Positions 43,886 through 55,414 of a stretch of 64,000 nt of DNA are shown one piece after another (within the stretch, counting starts at the first letter, position 1; the number at the start of each line of letters is the position of its first letter). This DNA comes from Akkermansia muciniphila. GTDB taxonomy: Bacteria > Verrucomicrobiota > Verrucomicrobiia > Verrucomicrobiales > Akkermansiaceae. The notes beneath the pieces are model-generated. The model saw only the letters and a list, made by a program, of their open reading frames with translations, did no database searches and was not told the origin of the DNA. The stretch lies in contig NZ_JABDHQ010000001.1 in the NCBI RefSeq assembly GCF_018709685.1, positions 248,001 to 312,000 on the forward strand, read 5' to 3'. Made by a program: the position numbers and the translations under genes.

Positions 43886-44629
43886 ATGGACAATACAGGC
43901 AAATTCACCGGAAAAGCCGCTTCCTACACCCAGGGCCGCCGCGGTTATCCGGAGGGGCTCCTTGACCTGCTGGCGCAGGAAGGAGGGCGCGAGCCCCTCC
44001 GCGCAGCGGATGCGGGTTCCGGCACGGGCATTCTGTCCCGCGCCATGCTGGAGCGCGGCTGGACCGTGTACGGCGTGGAACCCAATAATGACATGAGGGA
44101 AGAAGCGGAGAAGCTGTTGAGGGAGTTCCCGCTTTTCCATTCCGTGCCCGGCACGGCGGAACATACCCTGCTTCCGGATGCTTCCGTGGACCTGGTGACG
44201 GCGGCGCAGGCGTTCCACTGGTTTGACGCCGCCGCGTTCAAACGGGAATGCCGCCGCATCCTGGCTCCGGGAGGAAAGATTGCCCTGATCTGGAATTCCA
44301 GGGCAGAAGACTCTCCGGCGGTTCTGGAAGAAGGGCGCATCCATCGCCTGTATTGCCCGCGGTTTTACGGCTTCAGCGGGGGACTGGCGGATATCCAGGG
44401 GAGGATAGCCGATTTCTTTGACCATCATTTCCAGGTCTTCCGTTTCCCGAACGAGCTGTCCTATACGCGGGAACAGTACATCCGGCGCATGCTTTCCTCT
44501 TCCTATTCCCCCGGAGAGCTGGAAGAGGGCCATGCCGCGTGGCTGGAAGCGCTCAACCATCTGTTTGACCGCTTCCAGACGGGCGGAAAGCTCACGATTC
44601 CCCATGAAACCGTTGCCTATCTCGGGTAG
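43886..44629 (+). CDS. SAM-dependent methyltransferase, class I
   Basis: 247 residues. Motif I ADAGSGTGILSRAMLE (about 37-52), acidic motif after beta-2 (VYGVEPNNDMREEA), then ASVDLVTAAQAFHWFD and RRILAPGGKIALIWNS. It belongs to the Methyltransf_11/UbiE-like group; substrate not evident. KFTGKAASYTQGRRGYPEGL at the start is common to a set of small-molecule methyltransferases. The ATG at 43886 is chosen over an in-frame GTG at 43883. Confidence 0.85.
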   Translation: MDNTGKFTGKAASYTQGRRGYPEGLLDLLAQEGGREPLRAADAGSGTGILSRAMLERGWTVYGVEPNNDMREEAEKLLREFPLFHSVPGTAEHTLLPDASVDLVTAAQAFHWFDAAAFKRECRRILAPGGKIALIWNSRAEDSPAVLEEGRIHRLYCPRFYGFSGGLADIQGRIADFFDHHFQVFRFPNELSYTREQYIRRMLSSSYSPGELEEGHAAWLEALNHLFDRFQTGGKLTIPHETVAYLG

Positions 44630-44764
44630 TTCCCCGGTGGCTCCGGATGATGAATGGAAAGTTTTTCTTGTCTGGTTCGGAGAGGCGCGCCGGTGCGGCA
44701 ACTGCTTCCTTCGCCATCTTCCCGCTTTCTTCAGGAAAAGGGGTATGTTAGAATAAACTTCCAC

Positions 44765-45547
44765 ATGATGCAGCAGCCTTCTTCTCAAGAACCTTTCCTG
44801 GTGTCCGGATTGCATGGGGACCAGATTCTGGGCGCACGGAGCAATCAGCAGGACTCCTTTTCCATCCTGGCGGCGGATGATGCGCTGGTGATTGTCCTGG
44901 CGGACGGCATGGGGGGCTATACCGGAGGGGAGCTGGCCAGCCGTGCCGCCGTGGAAGGATTTTCACGGACGTTTGAACGGGAGGGACGCGCCGCTCCCGG
45001 GAAGAGGCTGAAAAACGCCGTGCACGCGGCCAATGAACAGGTGCGGATTGTCCGGAAGAAGCGAGGCTCCGACGATGAAATGGGCACTACCCTGGTAGCC
45101 GCCTGGATTGGCGCAGATGGGCTGCGCTGGGCCAGCGTGGGGGATTCCCTTCTCCTACTGGTCCGGGAGGAGCAAATGTTTTTGCTCAATGCGCTGCATC
45201 AATATTCCGCGGAGCTGGAACAGATGGTGGCGGAAGGTTCCATCACCAGGGAAGAGGCTTTGTGCCATCCCGCCCGCCATTCCCTGACTTCCGCCCTGAT
45301 GGGGAAGGAGGTGCCCCACGTGGATCTGCGGGTTGATTGTTTCCCCCTGTTGCCGGGAGACCGCCTGCTGGTGGCCAGTGACGGAGTGGGGCCTTACCTG
45401 GACTCCCTGGGCCCTGTCGGCATGCGTTACCTGTCCATGTTGTCTGCGGAGGAACTGGTGCGTTCCGTGCTGGACGGCATCACCAGGGACGGAGCTCCCA
45501 ATCAGGACAACGCTACGCTTGTGTGCATGGAGATTACCGGAGCGTAA
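44765..45547 (+). CDS. PP2C-family serine/threonine protein phosphatase
   Basis: 260 residues. Metal-binding aspartates are visible in ARSNQQDSFSILA, VLADGMGGYTGGELAS, SVGDSLLLL, VASDGVGPYLD and PNQDNATLVC, covering the PP2C (PPM) motifs. It dephosphorylates Ser/Thr residues in the cytoplasm, usually opposing a Hanks-type kinase; no kinase gene is in the window. The ATG at 44765 (or 44768) is chosen because upstream codons are not conserved and overlap the gap after the methyltransferase gene. Confidence 0.9.
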   Translation: MMQQPSSQEPFLVSGLHGDQILGARSNQQDSFSILAADDALVIVLADGMGGYTGGELASRAAVEGFSRTFEREGRAAPGKRLKNAVHAANEQVRIVRKKRGSDDEMGTTLVAAWIGADGLRWASVGDSLLLLVREEQMFLLNALHQYSAELEQMVAEGSITREEALCHPARHSLTSALMGKEVPHVDLRVDCFPLLPGDRLLVASDGVGPYLDSLGPVGMRYLSMLSAEELVRSVLDGITRDGAPNQDNATLVCMEITGA

Positions 45548-45974
45548 TTTCCTGAGGAAATGCCGTAAGAGAAGCGCTGGAAACGGTTAGCGGCATGGGA
45601 CGGATTTTTAATCCGGCGTCAAGGGTTGATTTTAAGGGAAAGGAGGTTGTGAAAAAACTTCCCGGACTATGGCGGGGAGAAAGACCGGGGGAAGGGGAAG
45701 GCTGGCAGGAGTTTGTTCATTCATTTATTCCGGGAGGTCCGTGTTCCCGACAGCGCGGTCATCAGAGGTTACGGTGGAAGGACTTTTTCCCACGGTTTGG
45801 AGGGAAAACAGCCAGTGGGGAATGAAAGGCCGATTCGTTCATCTTTCCGATTCACTCTCCCTGCGGGCTTCATGCTTCGCATTCCGTTCAACCGGACACG
45901 CCCGGTTTTCGAGCCTTCACAGTTGAATCTGAACAAGCGCCCCGGATTAAAAATCCGCTAAGAATTAGACCGCC
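45548..45974 (+). other. Intergenic region bounded by a 16-nt inverted repeat
   Basis: 427 bp with only spurious short frames. Its ends carry CGGATTTTTAATCCGG (45601-45616) and the exact reverse complement (45942-45957). The second copy is 18 bp before the start of the LamG/PEP-CTERM gene. Confidence 0.55.
45601..45957. repeat. 16-nt inverted repeat pair 325 bp apart
   Basis: Copies at 45601-45616 and 45942-45957 are perfect reverse complements; each is itself partly palindromic (CGGATT...AATCCG). They may be a paired operator or a hairpin-forming element upstream of the surface-protein genes. Confidence 0.5.
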
Positions 45975-46781
45975 ATGAGAATATTATCCATGATTCTAGT
46001 AACATCCGGAATGTCTTCCATGGGAATTTCCCATGGCGCTTCCCTTGCGGTTTCTTCTCCTCTTCAGGAAGGACTGGCCATCCACATGGGATTTGATACT
46101 GCCGCGGCCGAATACGACAGCTACACCGGGTATACCGGGGGCATCAGTGCGTGGGGAGGAACGGGAATCGCGCCAAGCGGAGCTTTCGGCAGCGCGGGGC
46201 ACTTGAATTTGGCCGGAGCTTCCGGCGCGCATCCGGGAACATCCGCGTTAAGTGCGGCCAATATCAGCGCGAACCATTTTTCCGTTAATTTTCAATTCAA
46301 GGACGTTTCCCTGAACGGCAATTATGTCCTGCGCATGACGACGGATACTGGCCGGACGTTTCAGTTTGAAACCATCGGCAATTCCATTCAACTGTTCGTG
46401 AGTTCCTCCCAGGGGAATTTTTATGCTGGGAATGTAGGCACATTGACCAGCAATACCTCCAACTGGCAGAATTTTACGATGACGACCGGGAACGGCGCCA
46501 TTTCCCTGTATCTGGACGGCACGAGAACGGCGACTTACAATTTTGGAGACGCCGATCTCGGAACGCTTAATTTTTTCCAATTGGGCTGCGGGAATAACGG
46601 CGTGAATGCGGGTACGCTGAAAATGGATGATTTCAGCCTGTGGAACAGGGAACTGAGTGCGGAAGAGGTGCAATTCCTGGCAGAGCATCCCGCTTCGGAC
46701 GCCATGGTTCCGGAAGCTTCTGCCGCCTCTCTGGAGCTGTTCGGCCTTCTTGGCCTCCTGATCCGGCGCAGACGGCGTTGA
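45975..46781 (+). CDS. LamG-like surface protein with PEP-CTERM signal
   Basis: 268 residues. An N-terminal signal peptide (MRILSMILVTSGMSSMGISHGA) leads into a concanavalin/LamG-type jellyroll: LAIHMGFDTAA, HFSVNFQFKD, NWQNFTMTTGNGAISLYLDG and MDDFSLWNRELSAEEVQFL. The C-terminus is a PEP-CTERM-like anchor, VPEASAASLELFGLLGLL followed by IRRRRR; note VPEA instead of VPEP. Such proteins bind glycans or act as adhesins on the surface. It is the first of three adjacent exported proteins on this strand. Confidence 0.82.
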   Translation: MRILSMILVTSGMSSMGISHGASLAVSSPLQEGLAIHMGFDTAAAEYDSYTGYTGGISAWGGTGIAPSGAFGSAGHLNLAGASGAHPGTSALSAANISANHFSVNFQFKDVSLNGNYVLRMTTDTGRTFQFETIGNSIQLFVSSSQGNFYAGNVGTLTSNTSNWQNFTMTTGNGAISLYLDGTRTATYNFGDADLGTLNFFQLGCGNNGVNAGTLKMDDFSLWNRELSAEEVQFLAEHPASDAMVPEASAASLELFGLLGLLIRRRRR

Positions 46782-46848
46782 GCCGCCTCATTCTTTCCCG
46801 TTTATTTGCTCGCTCCGGGAGGCTTTTCATTTCAGAATCCGGTTGATC

Positions 46849-48258
46849 ATGATGGCGAAACTACTCTACTTGGCGGCGGTCCTCTGCCTTTGTAATCAAT
46901 TGCATGCGGATTTATCAACCAACCAGTTGATCTATCTTCTGGATTTTGACGCGGCAGGCACTCCGGAGAAGCTTACCGCCGGTACGGGCAACGTGCCGTT
47001 TACGAGAGGGACTCCGGTGATGATTACCCCGGGCGGCCTCGTGCATCATGAAACGGGCGGCGTGAACAATTCCGGTTATGTACGCGCTGCGGGCGGAACC
47101 GGGAACAGCCTGCAAATTTCCAATGGGAATGGGTTGCCCCTGTCCAGCAGGGATTTTTCCATTTCATTCAATGTCCGCCGTTATACGGGGGGAAGCGCTT
47201 TGTTTGCCATTGACGGGGCTACCGTCAACAGCGGCTGGACCATCTGGGGAGCAGGCGGTACGAGTTCCAGCTCCTGGAAAGATGAATCCGGCAATTCCAG
47301 CGCATCCCCTCCGGCGGTTCCCGCCGGGGACGAGTGGCATTCCGTGGTGTATTCCATCCGTAATACGTCCGTGAACCTCTTTATTGACGGCAGGCACAGG
47401 GGAACCTGCACCATTGCGGGGAATTTCCAGTTCGCGCCCCGAATTCGTTTGATAGGGCTGGGGTGCACGGGCAACAATGCCAATGAGGCCGCGGCGGCTG
47501 ATTTTGACAATATCGCGTTGTGGGGGAAGGCCATTACGACGGAAGAGGAAGCCAGGGTGGTCATGGAGGCCGTCCGCCCCGATCTCCTGGACCCGGCGCA
47601 CCCTTCCGCGCCTCCCGTTGACGTGCGGCACAGGACGTGGGATTTCAATGAGATGGAGGACTGGCAGCATATGAACCAGAATACCCCCCATGATCCTGAC
47701 CCGAATCCCGAACCGAGGACCGTTACGGAAAACGGCCTCCTGGCCATTCATGTGCGCAAGGGAACGCAGGACCGCCGTAAAGTACTGACGAAGGACAAGA
47801 TTTATACCACAGGGCGTTATAAATGGCGCCTTTACCTGCCCAAACTGGACAAGTGCGGAAGAACGAGCATAGGCGCCTGGATTTACTGCGACGACCAGCA
47901 TGAACTGGATTTTGAAATAGGTTCCGGCACCCAGGCGGAGAGAACCAGGCTGGGCGCCGGAGATGACGACCTGGTCGTCGCGATGACTTCCCAGGCCAAT
48001 CCCTACGTATCCGGAAGACAGCTTGTCAAGACGGGCTGGCATACCGTGGAGATGGATTTGACGCTGGTCAACGGCAATTATGAAGTAAAATGGCTGATAG
48101 ACGGTGAAGTCCGGCAGACCCAGCGGGTGACGTTTGGAACAAGTTTCCCGTTCTTCATTTATTGCAGCGTGGAAAACCTGGTGTTCATGGGGGACCATCT
48201 CCCCACGCAGGACAATACCGCCTATTATGACCGTGTGGAGTATTATTACCATCCCTGA
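46849..48258 (+). CDS. Secreted protein: LamG-like domain plus GH16-like domain
   Basis: 469 residues. Signal peptide (AKLLYLAAVLCLCNQLHA). About 20-240 form a LamG-like jellyroll (FSISFNVRRYTGGSALFAID; DEWHSVVYSIRNTSVNLFIDG; ADFDNIALWGKAITTEEE). About 255-469 resemble GH16: TWDFNEMEDWQH, GRYKWRLYLPK and, at the centre, HELDFEIGS, in which ELDFE fits the catalytic E-x-D-x-E signature of GH16. If active it would cut a beta-glucan or galactan-type polymer. No PEP-CTERM signal. ATGs at 46849 and 46852 are equally good starts. It is 68 bp after the PEP-CTERM gene. Confidence 0.75.
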   Translation: MMAKLLYLAAVLCLCNQLHADLSTNQLIYLLDFDAAGTPEKLTAGTGNVPFTRGTPVMITPGGLVHHETGGVNNSGYVRAAGGTGNSLQISNGNGLPLSSRDFSISFNVRRYTGGSALFAIDGATVNSGWTIWGAGGTSSSSWKDESGNSSASPPAVPAGDEWHSVVYSIRNTSVNLFIDGRHRGTCTIAGNFQFAPRIRLIGLGCTGNNANEAAAADFDNIALWGKAITTEEEARVVMEAVRPDLLDPAHPSAPPVDVRHRTWDFNEMEDWQHMNQNTPHDPDPNPEPRTVTENGLLAIHVRKGTQDRRKVLTKDKIYTTGRYKWRLYLPKLDKCGRTSIGAWIYCDDQHELDFEIGSGTQAERTRLGAGDDDLVVAMTSQANPYVSGRQLVKTGWHTVEMDLTLVNGNYEVKWLIDGEVRQTQRVTFGTSFPFFIYCSVENLVFMGDHLPTQDNTAYYDRVEYYYHP

Positions 48259-48262
48259 TGCC

Positions 48263-50533
48263 ATGCAGCGTCTCCTTTCCCTGTTTTTCTCCGGTGGGTT
48301 CCGCTCATCCCTTTTCCGTGCGGGGCTGTTCCTGATGGCCGCTCTTGCCGTTCCTCCGGTCTGCGGGGCGTCCAGTTTTGACGGCGGGGACGGCAGCCGG
48401 GAGGCCCCCTACCTGATTTCCAGTCCGGAGGGGCTGGCCGCGCTGGGCGGTTATTGCGGACCGGCGCACAGGGACAAGCACTTTATCCTGACCGGGGACA
48501 TTGTTCTGAAAGGAGCCTGGACGCCCATCGGCTCCTCTTCCGCCGTGGAAGACGGGACCGGAGCCTTCCAGGGGAAGCTGGACGGTCGCGGGCATACCAT
48601 TTCCAATGTCTCCGTGCAAACGGACGGTCTTGCCCATGCAGGGCTTTTTGCGGCATTGCATGAGGCGGATATCCGGGACATCCATCTCAGGAACGTTTCC
48701 GTCTCCCAGACTGTCAGGGCTGTTTCATCCGCCGGCGCCCTGGCGGCTTTTTCCAGGGGAACCCGGTTCCTGTATTGCACGGTGGAAGGGAGCGTCAGCT
48801 CCCTTTATGAAGCAGGCGGCCTGGTAGGGCGGGACGGCGGCGGTTCCACCTTTGTGCGGTGCGGCGCCGCGTGCTCCGTTTCCGCCTCCTTTTTTGCCGG
48901 GGGCTTCCTGGGCACGGGGCATGCCGGAAGTTCCCTGGAGGGCTGTTATTCCCAAGGCCGCGTGGTGGTGACGCGGGAAAGCGGCGTGGAATTTGACTCC
49001 TTTTTCCATGGCTACGGAGGCGGGATGGCGGCTTTTCTGCCGGAGGCGGATGACGGCGTATCCTCCACGTTCCGGAATTGTTTTTCCACCTGTACCGTGG
49101 AGGCCGATGATGAAGGCAAGACATTTACGCTGGGCGGTTTCATGGGGTTTGCCTCCTGCGCCGGGTTCATGAACTGCGCTGCCTCCGGCAGCGTGCGGAT
49201 TCTTCATTCCGCCAAGGGCTGGGCCGGAGGATTCACCGGAGACAGCGTGCGCTGCCGGTACGTGAACTGCGCCGCCAGAGGGGCGGAAGTAAGTGTTTAC
49301 TCTTCCCAGGATTATGCCTGTGCGGGCGGATTTTCAGGAAGGAACGGCCTGGGAAGCAGCGAGAATTGCCGCTCCGTCTCCAGGGTGGCGGCGCACGCCG
49401 CGGCAGCCTCCGGAGCCTGTACGGCCATGGCGGGCGGGTTCACCGGGTACAACCACCGGGGAGGCACGTTTTCACGCTGCTACGGGGCCGGGAACGTGGA
49501 AGGAACGGCGGGTTCCTATTATGCCATGGCGGGAGGGTTTTGCGGCTATGACATGGGAGGGAGCTATACCGGGTGCGCGGCTTCCGGGTCTGTCGCGGGC
49601 ACGGCGGCCAGCGTTTATGCAGGGGGCATTCTGGGATACATGGCGGATTCCGTCCTGGAAAACAATGCCTTCAACAGCGCCTCCGCCATTTCCGCGCATG
49701 GGGAGGACATTTCCGCCGTCCACCGCGCCAACAACAGGAATGGCGCCTCCGCGTCCGTGGACGGTTCCGGAAATGTGTGGAACGGGCTGGGCTTTTCCTT
49801 TGGGGAGGATGACTCCTCTCCGTGGAAGATGGGGCAGGATTCCCTGCCGGAGCTGTACTTTGAATCTTCCCAGAAGGCGGTGACTGTTTTCCGCGTTTCT
49901 CCCGAACAGCTTTCCTTGGGCAGGGAAGGCGCCGGGGGCGTGCGGATAGACGTTGTTTGTGAGGGTGCATGGAACGTTGCTTCCCATGCGTCCTGGGCCG
50001 TGCCGGAAACCCTCTCCGGCCATGGAGACGGAAGTTTCACCGTGACGGCTGCTCCCAACAATTCTCCCGCTTCCAGAAGCGGCTCCATGGAGGTGGCCAC
50101 GCCGGAAGGGCTGACCCGCCTGCTTTCCATCACCCAGGCCGGGAGCCCGTATGACCAATGGAAGAAAGACCGTTTTCCGGTCGGAACGCCGGAGGACCAA
50201 ATGGCTCCGGACGCATGCCCGGTCGGGGACGGCATTTCCAACCTGATGAAGTACGCCACGGGACTTGACCCGCTCAAGCCATGCGGAAGCGTTACCCGGC
50301 TCACGGTCAGGGAAAAGGAGAACGGCGGCAAATGCCTTGTGCTTGAATGGCCCGTTAATCCGCAGGCCGTTGACGTGGAGCATTCCGTGGAGTGTTCCCC
50401 TGATCTGGAAACGTGGGCGCCCGTCCAAGTTATGGAGACAAAGGGAAAAACGGAAGCGGTTTTTGAAGACCCGGAGCCCGTGCACGGCGGGAACGCGCGC
50501 CGCTTCCTGCGCCTGAAAGTCACCCGGCAATAG
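48263..50533 (+). CDS. Secreted GLUG-repeat protein with BACON-like domain
   Basis: 756 residues from the ATG at 48263 (4 bp after the previous stop). Signal peptide (AGLFLMAALAVPPVCG). Residues about 60-530 hold a run of GLUG-type repeats with G.l.G......nc...g pattern, for instance YEAGGLVGRDGGGSTFVRC, FAGGFLGTGHAG and MAGGFCGYDMGG, which form a beta-helix. Then a BACON-like Ig domain (VSPEQLSLGREGAGG...VASHASWAVPETLSG) and a C-terminal domain (GDGISNLMKYATGLDPLKP) of the type found at the ends of verrucomicrobial exported proteins. Probably a surface adhesin or glycan binder. A strong terminator follows. Confidence 0.8.
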   Translation: MQRLLSLFFSGGFRSSLFRAGLFLMAALAVPPVCGASSFDGGDGSREAPYLISSPEGLAALGGYCGPAHRDKHFILTGDIVLKGAWTPIGSSSAVEDGTGAFQGKLDGRGHTISNVSVQTDGLAHAGLFAALHEADIRDIHLRNVSVSQTVRAVSSAGALAAFSRGTRFLYCTVEGSVSSLYEAGGLVGRDGGGSTFVRCGAACSVSASFFAGGFLGTGHAGSSLEGCYSQGRVVVTRESGVEFDSFFHGYGGGMAAFLPEADDGVSSTFRNCFSTCTVEADDEGKTFTLGGFMGFASCAGFMNCAASGSVRILHSAKGWAGGFTGDSVRCRYVNCAARGAEVSVYSSQDYACAGGFSGRNGLGSSENCRSVSRVAAHAAAASGACTAMAGGFTGYNHRGGTFSRCYGAGNVEGTAGSYYAMAGGFCGYDMGGSYTGCAASGSVAGTAASVYAGGILGYMADSVLENNAFNSASAISAHGEDISAVHRANNRNGASASVDGSGNVWNGLGFSFGEDDSSPWKMGQDSLPELYFESSQKAVTVFRVSPEQLSLGREGAGGVRIDVVCEGAWNVASHASWAVPETLSGHGDGSFTVTAAPNNSPASRSGSMEVATPEGLTRLLSITQAGSPYDQWKKDRFPVGTPEDQMAPDACPVGDGISNLMKYATGLDPLKPCGSVTRLTVREKENGGKCLVLEWPVNPQAVDVEHSVECSPDLETWAPVQVMETKGKTEAVFEDPEPVHGGNARRFLRLKVTRQ

Positions 50534-50544
50534 GGTTTCCGGTT

Positions 50545-50590
50545 AAAAAATGCCCCGCATGCTTTTCCGGCATGCGGGGCATTCCTTTTA
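50545..50590. terminator. Bidirectional terminator between the GLUG gene and carB
   Basis: A 12-bp stem TGCCCCGCATGC / GCATGCGGGGCA (50551-50562 and 50570-50581). A-tract on the left (AAAAAA) and TTCCTTTT on the right, so it can stop transcription from both sides. It sits between convergent genes. Confidence 0.85.
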
Positions 50591-50611
50591 AACGGCTGGA
50601 GCTGTCCGCGT

Positions 50612-53806
<3,195 letters not shown>

Positions 53807-54062
53807 GGTATGATGCCTCTATGTGGTCCGTGGTGGTTAAAAATAAATACCGGAAACAAGGTCCGCCCAAGGTGCGTTGCCTCTCCGCTCCGCATACCCG
53901 GCGCGTGACCTGACGCACAGTAAGGGACGTTGTGCGATAAGTCCAGACAAAACAACAGGAATTCCGGGGAAAAGGCTATGGCCTTCTTCCCTTTCCGTAC
54001 AGCGCTGCGCGCGCAATCCGCCCTTGATATTTTCCGCCGCCCGTATACCCTGTGGGGCAAGG

Positions 54063-54872
54063 ATGAGGAACGCCCTGACATTGATTTGCTGCCTCGGGCT
54101 GCTGTGTTCCGCAGCCGTTACGGCTGCGGAACACGCCCCCGCGCGGCGCGGCGCGGCTATGACTCCCGGAGAGGCCGCATGGTACCAGTCCCTGCGCGCC
54201 GGGCTTTCCCAATTCCGGACCGGCGGCGGATACAAGACCAACAGGCAGGCCATGGAAGCCCTGGCGGAGAAAACCTGCCGCTGGGACCCCCGCACGCGCC
54301 GTCCCGTCTTCCTCCTCCGGGAGGCCACGCCCTCCTTCTGTTCCTCCGCCTGCTACCTGCTCCTTTTAAAATCCCTGCAGCTATGGGACGCCGCCCAGCC
54401 GCAGCCCGTTATTTCCGAGCGCGCATGGCTGGCCCTCATTCCCCGCCTGGGCCAGCATGACGGCGAAGGGCCGTGGGGCTGGGCGAATGCCAACGGTCCC
54501 GGCCTGGCCGTGCTGGTGCACAGGCTGGGGGCCGGCGTCAACTTTGAAGACTGGCGGAAGGCCCGCCCCGGAGACTTCATGAAAATATTCTGGACGGACC
54601 ACATCGGGCGCCGGGAATCCGGCCACCTGACCGTTCTGGTGAAGGACGGCGGGGACACGGTCACCTTCTGGTCCTCCAACATGCCGGACGGCTACGGAGC
54701 CAAAACGGTGCCCAAATCCCAGATCAGGCGCGTCATCTTCACGCGCATCACCAGGCCGGAGCGGTTCAACCTGGCCCCGGCGGTGGGAAGCCACCCGTGG
54801 CTCTCCTCACTGCTCCGGCAGGAGGTGGGCATCAAGGAAGTGCGCAGGTACTCCGGCATGCAGAACCCCTGA
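54063..54872 (+). CDS. Exported protein with possible NlpC/P60- or CHAP-like fold
   Basis: 269 residues from the ATG at 54063, which opens a signal peptide (MRNALTLICCLGLLCSAAVT, cut after TAA). SFCSSACYLLLLKSLQL (a Cys at a helix start), then WGWANANGPGLAVLV, GDFMKIFWTDHIG and SGHLTVLVKDGGDTVTFWSS. This order resembles the Cys and His pair of papain-like cell-wall amidases, but I cannot confirm a family. A 14-bp perfect inverted repeat lies within the signal-peptide codons. Divergent from carB. Confidence 0.68.
   Translation: MRNALTLICCLGLLCSAAVTAAEHAPARRGAAMTPGEAAWYQSLRAGLSQFRTGGGYKTNRQAMEALAEKTCRWDPRTRRPVFLLREATPSFCSSACYLLLLKSLQLWDAAQPQPVISERAWLALIPRLGQHDGEGPWGWANANGPGLAVLVHRLGAGVNFEDWRKARPGDFMKIFWTDHIGRRESGHLTVLVKDGGDTVTFWSSNMPDGYGAKTVPKSQIRRVIFTRITRPERFNLAPAVGSHPWLSSLLRQEVGIKEVRRYSGMQNP
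54104..54134. repeat. 14-bp perfect inverted repeat inside a signal-peptide coding region
   Basis: Arms GTGTTCCGCAGCCG and CGGCTGCGGAACAC separated by TTA. In RNA this would be a very stable hairpin starting 41 nt after the ATG. Confidence 0.75.
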
Positions 54873-54884
54873 CTATTTCCTGCT

Positions 54885-55403
54885 GTGAAGAAATGCTCCT
54901 TCCCTCCCTCCGTCACGCCGGAATGCTCCGTGCTGGTGCTCGGCTCCCTGCCGGGAGACGAATCCCTGCGGCAGGCGCAATATTACGCCCACCCCCGCAA
55001 CGCCTTCTGGAAAATCATGGGAACCCTGCTGGGCTTTGACCCTTCCCTGCCGTATGGGGAACGCCTGTCTCTCCTCAACCGGGGCGGGGTGGGGCTGTGG
55101 GACGTGGTGGCCTCCGGCGTCAGGCCCGGCAGCCTGGACCAGCACATCTCCCAGGAACAGCCCAATGACATTGCCGCCCTGCTGGAATGCTTTCCCGGCA
55201 TCGGCACCGTCTGCTGCAACGGCACCGCCTCCCATAAATACCTCAAACGGTATTTTCCGGAACTATTTCTCCGGGAAACCCCTGCCATCATCCAGATGCC
55301 CTCCACCAGCCCGGCGGCGGCGCGGCTGACGTATGAGCAGAAATTCCGCGCTTATGAGGAAATTCTTCTCCCCCGCCTCTGGCAGGGAAGGGAAAAAGGC
55401 TGA
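54885..55403 (+). CDS. Hypoxanthine/uracil-DNA glycosylase, family 6 UDG-like
   Basis: 172 residues from a GTG at 54885, 13 bp after the previous stop. VLVLGSLPGDESLRQAQYYA followed by HPRNAFWKIM is the motif A region of the DNA-deoxyinosine glycosylase group, and MPSTSPAAARLTYEQK corresponds to the C-terminal motif B. These enzymes remove deaminated bases (hypoxanthine, some also uracil or xanthine) from DNA as the first step of base-excision repair. Cytoplasmic. The GTG start is required by the conserved N-terminus. Confidence 0.85.
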   Translation: MKKCSFPPSVTPECSVLVLGSLPGDESLRQAQYYAHPRNAFWKIMGTLLGFDPSLPYGERLSLLNRGGVGLWDVVASGVRPGSLDQHISQEQPNDIAALLECFPGIGTVCCNGTASHKYLKRYFPELFLRETPAIIQMPSTSPAAARLTYEQKFRAYEEILLPRLWQGREKG

Positions 55404-55414
55404 GCTTCCGCGCC

